9,046 nucleotides of DNA from Nitrososphaeraceae archaeon (lineage in GTDB: Archaea; Thermoproteota; Nitrososphaeria; Nitrososphaerales; Nitrososphaeraceae), in assembly GCA_030038695.1 (NCBI GenBank), contig JASHSN010000090.1:1-9046 (forward strand), read 5' to 3'. The notes beneath the pieces were generated by a model. It made no database searches, was not told where the DNA came from, and saw only the letters and a program-made list of their open reading frames with translations. Positions 1-5,775 of this stretch are shown here, one piece after another (the first letter of the stretch is position 1; every line of letters begins with the position of its first letter). A program made the position numbers and the translations under genes.

Positions 1-33
1 AATGGTATGAACGGAGGTCCTCCCATGCCATGA
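1..33 (+). CDS. C-terminal end of an upstream gene (partial)
   Basis: The frame starting at base 1 is open from the window edge and ends at TGA 31-33, giving a tail reading NGMNGGPPMP. Its stop overlaps the ATG of the ABC permease as ATGA, the usual sign of translational coupling inside an operon. ABC permeases of this type are normally encoded with an ATPase and often a periplasmic or extracytoplasmic partner, so this could be either, but ten residues are too few to identify it. Confidence 0.5.
   Translation, partial: NGMNGGPPMP
13..18 (+). promoter_or_regulatory. Ribosome binding site of the ABC permease
   Basis: GGAGGT lies 11 bases before the ATG at 30. It is inside the end of the upstream gene and, with the ATGA overlap, supports the chosen start and an operon arrangement. 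Confidence 0.6.
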
Positions 34-1325
34 CGCAGCAGTTAGGAAATAGCATCCCTTCTTCTGTTACTAGTAGAGTACCTAGAAGGGTAAAAAAGAA
101 GAAGCATAGTAGTCTGAAACAGATCTTCATACTATCTCGTGATGCACTTATGGAAAGGAAAGGAAGATCTGCGCTTATAATATTGATGGTTCTAGTAGGT
201 GGTGCTTTGATGGTTACAATTAATGGTATGAGCGAAGGCTCTGCAGCCTTTGCGAATAAGCAATTGGTAAGTCTAGCACCAAACGTAATTTTTGTTAGTC
301 CAGGATCCAAATCCAAGATCTTCCAAGAGGCTCCAGGTCTAGCTACTCAAGGACCACGGCTTCGATTTAATGATGAAGTTGTAAATACGATAAAATCACT
401 TCCATATGTGAAAGATGTTTATCCGGGATATACAGCACAGGTTCAGCTCAATGTTGGAACCTACACTGAGAACACCAACGTATTTGCAAATGAAGCCACA
501 GTTGCATTCGCAATTTCTCCTAGCTTGACACTTGTTCCAGGTTCTTCAATACAAAACGATAATCCCTCTGCAATGTTAGTGGGATACAACATAGCCAATC
601 CACCAGGCTACACCCATAATCCGCTTATAAGAGTAGGTCAGAGTATTACTGCAACCTATGACGGTACATCTAGGCATTTTCTAGTGACTGGAATATTGAA
701 TGAAGCAGGTAATCCTAACGTAGATCAAGTTGTTATAATCAATACAAATACTGGAAAGCTTTTTTTTAATATGGTAGGACAATATGATCTAATGATTGTA
801 CTTGCACGCTCAGGTAATGATGTCCCCACTGTTATACAAGAAATGGATAGAGTATATGGTAGTGACAGCTTTGGAATTGTCTCCCCTGCAGCAATAATTC
901 AAGCACAGAAGCATACACAGGCTGGAGGTGCATCATTTACATTGGAGGTTGGATTCATTGCAATGCTTGTAAGCGCCATTGGCGTTGTTACGACTCTTTA
1001 CACATTTGTAAATGAAAGAAGAAAGGAAATTGGGACTATGAAAGCTATAGGTGCAAATCCCATGTTCATTCTGTCCATGTTTTTGAGTGACGCCGTACTG
1101 ATTGGTTTTGTCGGAGCATGTCTAGGGATAGCATTTGGTATTAGTCTTGCATATTTATTATCTACTATTGGAGCTTTAGGAGGAGGGCCTTATATTGCTC
1201 CTATCTTTCTTCCAAATGAACTTCTTCAAGTATGGCTCCTATCACTAACCGTAACCATACTAGCAGGACTTTTTCCTGCTTGGAAAGCATCACGTCTATC
1301 ACCTCTAATAGCTATGCGTGTATAG
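30..1325 (+). CDS. ABC transporter permease, FtsX/MacB type
   Basis: This 431-residue membrane protein has the MacB/FtsX permease layout: a basic N-terminal tail (KKKK near residue 22), one membrane segment at about 47-66, a large extracytoplasmic domain of about 230 residues, then three C-terminal membrane segments at about 304-326, 347-378 and 398-416. The cytoplasmic loop carries ERRKEIGTMKAIGA (residues 329-342), and the end reads PAWKASRLSPLIAMR. Both are family signatures, the first touching the partner ATPase. Such permeases do mechanotransmission or lipoprotein, peptide or drug export rather than classical channel transport; the substrate cannot be told here. The ATG is preceded by GGAGGT and overlaps the previous stop, so it is probably the distal gene of an operon whose ATPase lies upstream. 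The gene looks intact. Confidence 0.93.
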   Translation: MTQQLGNSIPSSVTSRVPRRVKKKKHSSLKQIFILSRDALMERKGRSALIILMVLVGGALMVTINGMSEGSAAFANKQLVSLAPNVIFVSPGSKSKIFQEAPGLATQGPRLRFNDEVVNTIKSLPYVKDVYPGYTAQVQLNVGTYTENTNVFANEATVAFAISPSLTLVPGSSIQNDNPSAMLVGYNIANPPGYTHNPLIRVGQSITATYDGTSRHFLVTGILNEAGNPNVDQVVIINTNTGKLFFNMVGQYDLMIVLARSGNDVPTVIQEMDRVYGSDSFGIVSPAAIIQAQKHTQAGGASFTLEVGFIAMLVSAIGVVTTLYTFVNERRKEIGTMKAIGANPMFILSMFLSDAVLIGFVGACLGIAFGISLAYLLSTIGALGGGPYIAPIFLPNELLQVWLLSLTVTILAGLFPAWKASRLSPLIAMRV

Positions 1326-1515
1326 TAAATCAGGAACCTCATGAAATGGAGGGACAAAAAGGATTGTCTAGCAACGGATTTGCGATAGCCAAGACGGTGA
1401 CTCTGTCTATAGAAAGATTCTCCATTATTTCGTATCTCCAACTAGATAATCAGAATAGATAATACTACAAGAGGGATTCAAATCTCAGTTTATACTTGAA
1501 AGGTAAGATTTATCT

Positions 1516-1695
1516 TTATTGATAGATCACCAGCGAATCAATCATCTTTTGTACTGTTGGTAAATAATCAGAGTACTTTGGGGCATCTACAATACATTGC
1601 ACACTGTATGCTTTATCACCAATTATTGTTCCGACCTTGTATTGTGAGTGGCGAGGCATAAAGCGCTCGTAACCGATTTCGCAAGGCTTGTATTT
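1516..1695 (-). pseudogene. C-terminal fragment of a PsbP-like protein
   Basis: On the minus strand a frame opens after a TGA (1696-1698) and ends at TAA 1516-1518. The only ATG (1657-1659) would give 47 residues. The peptide contains KVGTIIGDKAYSVQC and then YSDYLPTVQKMIDSLVIYQ. The spacing of the KAY strand and the YLPTVQKMIDS helix is that of the C-terminus of PsbP-related proteins, which are common as secreted or lipid-anchored proteins in thaumarchaea. The N-terminal signal and most of the fold are missing, so I read this as a truncated remnant. Just upstream in another frame lies a copy of the IEIALNT peptide, suggesting a junction between two gene scraps. Assignment rests on motif recall, not on a search. 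Confidence 0.55.
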
Positions 1696-1718
1696 TCAGT
1701 GTTCAATGCAATTTCAAT
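1686..1718 (-). repeat. IEIALNT peptide-coding repeat, copy 1
   Basis: The minus strand here codes for IEIALNTENTS. Two other places in the window code for nearly the same 11 residues (6439-6471 and 7879-7911). I count 28 of 33 matching bases between this copy and the one at 6439, several of the differences being silent. The copy at 6439 lies at the N-terminus of the AAA+ ATPase pseudogene, so this may be a scrap of a related gene. The frame opens after a TGA and has no clear start. Confidence 0.5.
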
Positions 1719-1747
1719 ACGTAAGTATCAATATGAAGACCGATAGA

Positions 1748-1754
1748 TTTATAG
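1748..1754 (+). promoter_or_regulatory. TATA-like element of the small RHH gene
   Basis: TTTATAG is centred about 30 bases before the ATG at 1782, the spacing expected of a leaderless archaeal transcript. There is no ribosome binding site before that ATG. Confidence 0.4.
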
Positions 1755-1781
1755 CTATGTATTATTATATGCAACATCAAT

Positions 1782-1940
1782 ATGGCGAGTACAACATATG
1801 ATGATAAGACCCAGAAAGTAGGTATAACCCTACCCATTTCAATAATAAAACAAACGGACAAACTACGGGGCTACATTCCAAGAAGCACGTATATCCGCAG
1901 AGCAGTCGAATATTATCTTAAGCAAGGCAAGAACCGGTGA
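1782..1940 (+). CDS. Small ribbon-helix-helix (CopG/Arc-type) DNA-binding protein
   Basis: This is a 52-residue protein. After a polar start it reads QKVGITLPISIIKQTDKL (residues 11-28), a beta strand and first helix, then RSTYIRRAVEYYLKQ (about 34-48), the second helix. The alternating strand VGITLP and the S/T-x-x-I-R-R-A-V-x-x-Y-L pattern are typical of ribbon-helix-helix dimers that bind operator DNA with the strand in the major groove. Length is normal for a stand-alone RHH protein, such as an antitoxin or a small autoregulator. A TATA-like element sits about 30 bases upstream. Its stop codon overlaps a GTG that opens a further short frame, so it may be the first gene of a two-gene unit. 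Codon pattern and motif make it a real gene despite its size. Confidence 0.8.
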   Translation: MASTTYDDKTQKVGITLPISIIKQTDKLRGYIPRSTYIRRAVEYYLKQGKNR

Positions 1941-2032
1941 CGAGCATTGATGAGATTATGAGACTGATATATCATTTTTTACCAGAACAATTTGTATTTG
2001 CTCCTGACGTCGAAGTAGGAGTAGCAATATAG
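1937..2032 (+). CDS. Possible 31-residue peptide coupled to the RHH gene
   Basis: A GTG at 1937 overlaps the RHH stop as GTGA and opens a 31-codon frame ending at TAG 2030-2032. The peptide contains DEIMRLIYHFLPEQF followed by an acidic tail. I do not recognise it. The overlap resembles the coupling of antitoxin and toxin genes, but the product is much shorter than known RelE/ParE or PIN toxins, so it may be a truncated remnant of a partner gene or chance. Confidence 0.3.
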   Translation: MTSIDEIMRLIYHFLPEQFVFAPDVEVGVAI

Positions 2033-2098
2033 GAATGTGAAAGACCTGAATGAAGAGAGAGGATGAATGAGATGCAAAAGCGAATGATTGGCGGCAGA

Positions 2099-2108
2099 TT
2101 ATTTTTTT
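2099..2108 (+). terminator. T-rich transcription stop after the RHH unit
   Basis: A run of seven T at 2102-2108 follows the small-gene pair. Archaeal termination mainly needs an oligo-T stretch in the non-template strand. A weak GGCA/TGCC pairing surrounds it but is too short to count as a hairpin. Confidence 0.3.
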
Positions 2109-2121
2109 GCCATACAGATGT

Positions 2122-2147
2122 CTTTTATGTCTAACTTTTATGTCTAA
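2122..2147. repeat. 13-base perfect tandem duplication
   Basis: CTTTTATGTCTAA occurs twice head to tail with no spacer. It lies in non-coding sequence and looks like a replication-slippage product. Confidence 0.7.
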
Positions 2148-2358
2148 ATCATAGAATAATCATCATTAAGCACTACATTGGATTTAGGATTTAGCGTAAC
2201 GAATCTAAATTGAACATACAAGAGGTTTAGATTACATTCAGGTTATCTCAAGAATGTCTGAGCGGCTAATTATGGTTATCTCCGTTTAAAATTCGATTCT
2301 TTCATTCTTTTGCATCGTATTCCTATCCTAACCATAGAATCCAGTTCATAATCGCTTG

Positions 2359-2910
2359 CTATGGATAGCCATAGAATCCAGGAAAGGCATCGTATCCTCT
2401 CCATCCACTCCATGGGCCAATATGACTGACAGAAGTTGTTGATGATATGGCGGGTAAGGATACGGACATATCGCTGCCTGTAGTCTCATATGTACGACAG
2501 TTCTTTATCGAAAGATTCCCGGACTTTACACAAACTTGTACCGATTTTCCCTGATTTTCAGGAATGTTAAAAGTATATGACAAGTCGCCTGCACCAGATA
2601 AGTCCGCTTCGTGTGTGTATCCGTTTGCAGTTGTTATAGATACACCAACTGTTGAAGTATCCGATGTATGAGATGGCACATCGACATTAAGATGATATGC
2701 TGGCTGTGCATCAGTAATATTGCTAGCACCGTTATTACCACCACTATTGCTAGATACATGACAATTCGGATCGCACACTATGTTGCCACTACTATCACCG
2801 TTGCTCTGGATGCCAAAGTCTAGAGCGAATGCAAATTGTATGGAAGGTACTATTAGAAAACCCAATGTTAGTACTAGTGTCATGATTGCAGCTTCTACAA
2901 TTACTTTCAT
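2359..2910 (-). CDS. Secreted protein of unknown function with four cysteines
   Basis: This 183-residue protein begins with a signal peptide: a hydrophobic stretch from about residue 8 to 29 ending in FAFA, a plausible cleavage site before L30. The mature part is rich in Ser, Thr, Asn and Gly, with two cysteine pairs (C46/C50 and C127/C138) that could form disulfides outside the cell. The middle (about residues 71-140) has alternating polar and hydrophobic residues, as in a beta-sandwich: VGVSITTANGY, LSYTFNIPENQ, SVQVCVKSG. The tail is aromatic and glycine-rich, ending GFYGYP. I do not recognise a family; a small cell-surface or adhesion-like domain is a guess. A TATA-like element lies 32-41 bases upstream, consistent with a very short leader. 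It has no obvious operon partner. Confidence 0.72.
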   Translation of the reverse strand: MKVIVEAAIMTLVLTLGFLIVPSIQFAFALDFGIQSNGDSSGNIVCDPNCHVSSNSGGNNGASNITDAQPAYHLNVDVPSHTSDTSTVGVSITTANGYTHEADLSGAGDLSYTFNIPENQGKSVQVCVKSGNLSIKNCRTYETTGSDMSVSLPAISSTTSVSHIGPWSGWRGYDAFPGFYGYP

Positions 2911-2941
2911 TTATTAATGACAGTAAACAAACCAGAATATT

Positions 2942-2951
2942 CATTATAAGC
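2942..2951 (-). promoter_or_regulatory. TATA-like element of the secreted-protein gene
   Basis: On the minus strand GCTTATAATG lies 32-41 bases before the ATG at 2910, which would place transcription start a few bases before the start codon. Confidence 0.35.
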
Positions 2952-3135
2952 GGTATGAAGAATAACAGTAACATATTCATATTAACAAAACAACAAGAAC
3001 ATTCATAAGCTATATTACGGTTTCATAAGGGTATTCCCTTTTGTTTATTCTTTGTTCGTTGTAGATCTATGCAACCCGTCTTGGTCTAAAATTGTACCTA
3101 GTATACTGCACTAAACTAGAGCACGAGGGGAGAAG

Positions 3136-3273
3136 TCAGAGGCGCTCTGCGTAAGGTGACCTCCATGCACGCAACTCAAGTGTTATACAAATCAGTTTGC
3201 TAATAGCGACGCAGATATCAGCTAATTGGATCACTCCTACTAATTCATCCTCTTTTCTAACGCATTGCGATAT
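3136..3273 (-). other. Unassigned open frame without a start codon
   Basis: On the minus strand 45 sense codons run without a stop between a TGA at 3274-3276 and a TGA at 3136-3138. The peptide includes ELVGVIQLADICVAISKLI and ends RAWRSPYAERL. The VIQLAD-IC pattern faintly recalls helices of HD/HDOD-type proteins, but this is a guess. No ATG begins it, so if real it is a remnant. Confidence 0.22.
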
Positions 3274-3292
3274 TCAATACTATCCTTCCACA

Positions 3293-3588
3293 ATAAAATT
3301 GTATGGCGGTTGTAAAAGGAAATCATATCAGACCGATGAAGTAAACAACCGCTCTATCTTTATGCTTATTGGAAAGAATATAAGAAATTAAACAAAAGAT
3401 ATGTAGGCAAGAATTTCGAGGATTTTAGGCTTAGACAAATAGCAAAGGAAATAAAACTTAAGCCAAGCATATTAACCAAATTCAAGTTTATAGAACAACA
3501 GGCTAGCAAAGGTAATGTACTAGCCAAACAATACCTAGAGAAACTAAGCAATGAAGAAGTTACTATCGATTGGGTCTCAGGGTATTAA
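3293..3588 (+). pseudogene. Frameshifted remnant of an uncharacterised protein
   Basis: Two frames together read like one protein. The first gives IKLYGGCKRKSYQTDE (3293-3340). The next frame is open from 3340 to TAA 3586-3588 and gives PLYLYAYWKEYKKLNKRYVGK, then FRLRQIAKEIKLKPS and AKQYLEKLSNEEV. The short aromatic strand pair YLYAYW...KRYVGK recalls the small Y-x-Y-x-Y-W...K-x-Y-I-G-K domain found in archaeal hypothetical and mobile-element proteins (DUF6788-like); the rest looks helical and basic, as in a nucleic-acid-binding protein. The second frame has no start codon, so a frameshift near 3337-3345 is the simplest explanation. The family name is from memory and should be treated as tentative. 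Confidence 0.5.
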
Positions 3589-3784
3589 TCAATGGTATTC
3601 GTCAGCAAAGAATGTTAAAGATAAGATAATGACAATTGCAGATAATAGATACTTGAGCTACCAAAACGAAAATGACTTGGTAGATTTTATTGCTTCTGAA
3701 ATGCAAAAAGGAGGATTAGATCAAAACAATGAAGAGAACCTCGACAGTTATCTAAACACGAAGATTGTTTCAATGTTTGTCTAA
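3551..3784 (+). CDS. Small hypothetical protein or C-terminal remnant
   Basis: This 77-codon frame starts at an ATG that overlaps the 3' end of the broken gene before it by 38 bases. The protein is polar and mainly helical, with the stretches SAKNVKDKIMTIADNRYLSY and NDLVDFIASEMQKGG and an acidic NNEENLD segment. I recognise no family. Codon use resembles the neighbouring AT-rich genes, and the amino-acid pattern looks like real coding sequence. No ribosome binding site is visible. Because it overlaps the previous remnant in another frame, it may be the shifted C-terminal part of the same decayed gene rather than an independent one. Confidence 0.45.
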   Translation: MKKLLSIGSQGINQWYSSAKNVKDKIMTIADNRYLSYQNENDLVDFIASEMQKGGLDQNNEENLDSYLNTKIVSMFV

Positions 3785-3954
3785 ATTTCATGTATCTGAC
3801 TGGATTGGTAGTGCAGCAAAGTGGTATCAGAATTTTCGGCGTTCCTCGCTTTGTGATTATTTTTCTTAGTTTTGCGGTTTCTGTCATAAAGGAAATTCCG
3901 TCGTATCCTTCAATACTATACTATTATGCCTGATTACTAATTAATGACAGTCAA

Positions 3955-4905
3955 TCAATGAAATCCTGAATGATAGGGTTCTATCTGAATAGTAGCATGG
4001 TTTATTTTGAATTTCTTTTCAAGTACGGCATTTATCTCCTGTAGGATCGTTTCTGGCCTATTTCGATTGATTATAACTACATGTGCTGAGATTGCATTCA
4101 TACCAGAAGTTATCGTCCATATATGTAGATCGAACACCCCCGTCACACCCTTTATCTCAAGTATAGTATTTTTTACTTCTTCTGGAGATATATTGGCTGG
4201 AACACCTTCCATCAGAATATGAATCGATTCTTTGATAAGCGACCGTAGCCTTACTAATATAAAAACCGCTAGACCTATGCTAATTAATGGATCCGCCATA
4301 TAAAATCTGGTAGCAAGCATTATCACACCAGCAATGATAACACCTGCGGCGCCTAACGTATCACTCAAAATATGCAAATAAGCACTTTTAACACCAAGAT
4401 TATCTTCCTTATGTTCTTCTTTGTGATTCTTGGCTATCTGTAAATGGCTATGAGCTGCATGGGAATCTTTGTGTGGATGTACACTACTTCCAAGAAGTCG
4501 CATTCCGGTAAAATTCACGCCTAATCCGACAGCAGCCACTATTATTACAGGCAGAGCTTGAATTTCTGGCGGTTGAAAAATTCTTACGTAAGCCTCATAC
4601 AAAATATAGACAGAAATTAATATCAATATCATACCGTTTAATAGTGCGGCTAGTATTTCTATTCTGTAAAATCCATACGTGTGCTTCAGAGTAGGTGGCT
4701 TACGAGTATAATTAATGGCAAAAAGAATCAAGGCAAGCCCTCCAACATCTGCAAACATATGTCCCGCATCTGATAGTAATGCTAAACTTCCAGTAGATAT
4801 AGCACCAACAACCTCAACTACAAAGTAAAATGATGTAAGCAATAGAACAGTCTTGAGCTTCGCTACTCTTTGTATTAATGATGTATTATGTTTTGTATCT
4901 TCCAT
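3955..4905 (-). CDS. Cation diffusion facilitator (CDF) metal efflux transporter
   Basis: This 316-residue protein belongs to the CzcD/ZitB-type CDF family, which exports divalent metals (Zn2+, also Co2+, Cd2+ or Ni2+) in exchange for protons and works as a dimer in the cell membrane. Six membrane segments are visible. The transport site shows in TM2 as SDAGHMFAD (H49 and D53) and in TM5 as HILSD (H178 and D182). An HxxxD pair in both helices usually goes with zinc. A histidine-rich loop at about 143-165 lies between TM4 and TM5. The cytoplasmic domain carries HIW (H261), SAHV (H275) and IQIEP near the end, the usual metal-sensing residues. Length is normal and no defect is seen. It is divergent from a NikR-like regulator, which suggests metal-controlled expression. 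Confidence 0.95.
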   Translation of the reverse strand: MEDTKHNTSLIQRVAKLKTVLLLTSFYFVVEVVGAISTGSLALLSDAGHMFADVGGLALILFAINYTRKPPTLKHTYGFYRIEILAALLNGMILILISVYILYEAYVRIFQPPEIQALPVIIVAAVGLGVNFTGMRLLGSSVHPHKDSHAAHSHLQIAKNHKEEHKEDNLGVKSAYLHILSDTLGAAGVIIAGVIMLATRFYMADPLISIGLAVFILVRLRSLIKESIHILMEGVPANISPEEVKNTILEIKGVTGVFDLHIWTITSGMNAISAHVVIINRNRPETILQEINAVLEKKFKINHATIQIEPYHSGFH

Positions 4906-4951
4906 TTATACGTCATCAACCACACGAATCTACAGGGCTGTTTCTCGTTTG

Positions 4952-4966
4952 CATTCAGCCTGAATG
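4952..4966. promoter_or_regulatory. Candidate operator: 15-base perfect palindrome near the CDF promoter
   Basis: CATTCAG-C-CTGAATG is a perfect 7+1+7 inverted repeat. On the minus strand it follows directly after the TATA-like ATATAA (4967-4972) and lies about 47-61 bases before the CDF start, where a bound repressor would block transcription start. That it is an operator is inference. Confidence 0.5.
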
Positions 4967-4972
4967 TTATAT
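4967..4972 (-). promoter_or_regulatory. TATA-like element of the CDF gene
   Basis: ATATAA on the minus strand lies 62-67 bases before the ATG, implying a leader of roughly 35-40 bases. It touches the 15-base palindrome. Confidence 0.35.
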
Positions 4973-4992
4973 GGCATCTTATTAACTTGATG

Positions 4993-5014
4993 CTAAAATA
5001 TGTCACTATTTTAG
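4993..5014. promoter_or_regulatory. Candidate operator: 8+6+8 inverted repeat upstream of the NikR-like gene
   Basis: CTAAAATA and TATTTTAG face each other across six bases, a perfect inverted repeat ending 6 bases before the TATA-like element of the regulator gene. The right half-site recurs at 5040-5047 inside a 12-base direct repeat (CTATTTTAGTAA at 5006-5017 and 5039-5050), 33 bases away, about three helical turns. Half-sites thus flank the core promoter on both sides, which fits autoregulation by a tetrameric RHH protein. Confidence 0.55.
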
Positions 5015-5020
5015 TAAGCC

Positions 5021-5030
5021 TTAATAATAA
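5021..5030 (+). promoter_or_regulatory. TATA-like element of the NikR-like gene
   Basis: TTAATAATAA is centred about 29 bases before the ATG at 5054, suggesting a leaderless or nearly leaderless transcript. No ribosome binding site precedes the ATG. Confidence 0.5.
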
Positions 5031-5053
5031 TTGGCACTCTATTTTAGTAATAG

Positions 5054-5458
5054 ATGTCATCAGCAGTTACAAGCATATCACTCTCTACAAATTTACGCAA
5101 TAAACTTGATGAAATAAAAGATGAAAAGGGTTATTCTAGTAGATCTGAAGTAATCAGAGACGCAATTAGGACTTATTTATCTGAATATGAAGTATCAAAG
5201 TTTGAAAAAGGAAATCTAACTGCCACTATTACTGCATTGTATCAAAAGAGTGGTCCACATGATGATCTGATCTTACATTTAAGACATGAATATGACGATA
5301 TTGTAGAGGGTAATCTACATTTGCATGTTGGGGGCGGAGATAACTGTGCAGAGATATTCGTTACTGAAGGCAATGCCGAAAGGGTATCAAATTTTATAGG
5401 AAGAATCAGGGCAATTAGAGGAATAGAGCAAGTCAAATATTCAATCCTTCCGTTATAA
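5054..5458 (+). CDS. nikR: NikR-like metal-responsive transcriptional regulator
   Basis: The 134-residue protein has the two NikR parts: an N-terminal ribbon-helix-helix (strand VTSISLS, helices at about 12-25 and 30-43 with SRSEVIRDAIRTYL) and a C-terminal ACT-like metal-binding and tetramerisation domain (about 55-134). Known NikR proteins bind nickel with three histidines and a cysteine. The matching residues here are H78, H89, H91 and C98, in RHEY and LHLHVGGGDNC. The spacing from H78 to H89 equals that of E. coli NikR (H76 to H87), but there is one extra residue between the last histidine and the cysteine. Length is normal for the family. It is divergent from a CDF efflux gene instead of being beside nickel-uptake genes, so the metal sensed may be nickel, cobalt or zinc. 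Inverted repeats in the shared promoter region suggest self-regulation and control of the transporter. Confidence 0.9.
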   Translation: MSSAVTSISLSTNLRNKLDEIKDEKGYSSRSEVIRDAIRTYLSEYEVSKFEKGNLTATITALYQKSGPHDDLILHLRHEYDDIVEGNLHLHVGGGDNCAEIFVTEGNAERVSNFIGRIRAIRGIEQVKYSILPL

Positions 5459-5490
5459 TAAAACACCCGATAATATCCATCAAATAGCCT

Positions 5491-5769
5491 ATGTATTTAT
5501 GCGGGCATGTCATCACTGCTATTACTAGCGCTAAAATTGGGATAGCAGAACTAGCTAAAACTAGCTACGAAGACAAGAGAGCGGCCAATGTCGGTCGCTT
5601 CCTTTTGTTTGAGGTTGAGTTCGTCCACCTTTCTAGCTAGATGAAAAATAGGCTACAGCAATTGTCTTTTCATGCATCGGATGACAGCAGTTACATCACT
5701 GGTATCGAATTATTCGTAGAGGGGGTATTGGACAAATTTGAAGGAATAGCCGTCAGGGCAATAGCATAA
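5491..5769 (+). pseudogene. Collapsed short-chain dehydrogenase/reductase (SDR) gene
   Basis: One reading frame, broken by a single TAG (5638-5640), carries what look like both ends of an SDR. From ATG 5491 it reads MYLCGHVITAITSAKIGIAEL, resembling the N-terminal NAD(P)-binding VITG-x-TSGIG-x-A region with the glycines damaged. After the TAG it reads SFHASDDSSYITGIELFVEG, very close to the usual SDR C-terminal LASDDSSYVTG-x-ELFVDGG. The central 150-200 residues, including the catalytic Ser and YxxxK, are absent. SDRs are about 250 residues and this leaves about 92 codons, so an internal deletion plus point decay is inferred. The C-terminal match is strong, the N-terminal one weaker. It ends six bases before the end of the converging AAA+ pseudogene. 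Confidence 0.62.
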
Positions 5770-5775
5770 TCTCAA

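Larger units (their letters stand above)
2033..2358. other. Gene-free AT-rich spacer
   Basis: No convincing coding frame was found on either strand. It holds a T run (2102-2108) that could end the RHH transcript, a 13-base tandem duplication at 2122-2147, and two short direct repeats (2312-2320 and 2332-2344) that recur inside the 3' end of the secreted-protein gene at 2387-2395 and 2369-2381. Confidence 0.5.
2911..3292. other. Spacer with a GC-richer patch, no confirmed gene
   Basis: The first part (2911-3110) is AT-rich and holds the promoter of the secreted-protein gene plus a small hairpin, AAGGG-TATT-CCCTT at 3027-3040, followed by a T-rich stretch. The part at about 3114-3180 is clearly richer in G and C than its surroundings and contains nested pairings (GCGT with ACGC around AGGT-G-ACCT). 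The same patch forms the end of an unassigned minus-strand frame. Confidence 0.4.

Noticed and set aside
1232..1462. Plus-strand frame overlapping the end of the ABC permease, with an inner ATG at about 1344
   Set aside because: The first part lies inside the permease in another frame, and the rest has no recognisable pattern, promoter or ribosome binding site that fits.
3027..3040. Hairpin AAGGG-TATT-CCCTT followed by a T-rich stretch as a terminator
   Set aside because: No gene on the plus strand ends nearby, and a 5-bp stem is expected by chance.
3366..3551. Minus-strand 61-codon frame
   Set aside because: It is antisense to the stronger plus-strand remnant with clear amino-acid patterning (AYWKEYKKLNKRYVGK).
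2912..3950. ATTAATGACAGT occurring near 2912 and again near 3940
   Set aside because: A single 12-base AT-rich match in 9 kb is expected by chance, and the contexts differ (gene start versus gene end).
4974..4993. GCATC...GATGC inverted repeat in the CDF/NikR-like spacer
   Set aside because: Arms of only five bases with a ten-base spacer; chance level compared with the two stronger repeats beside it.
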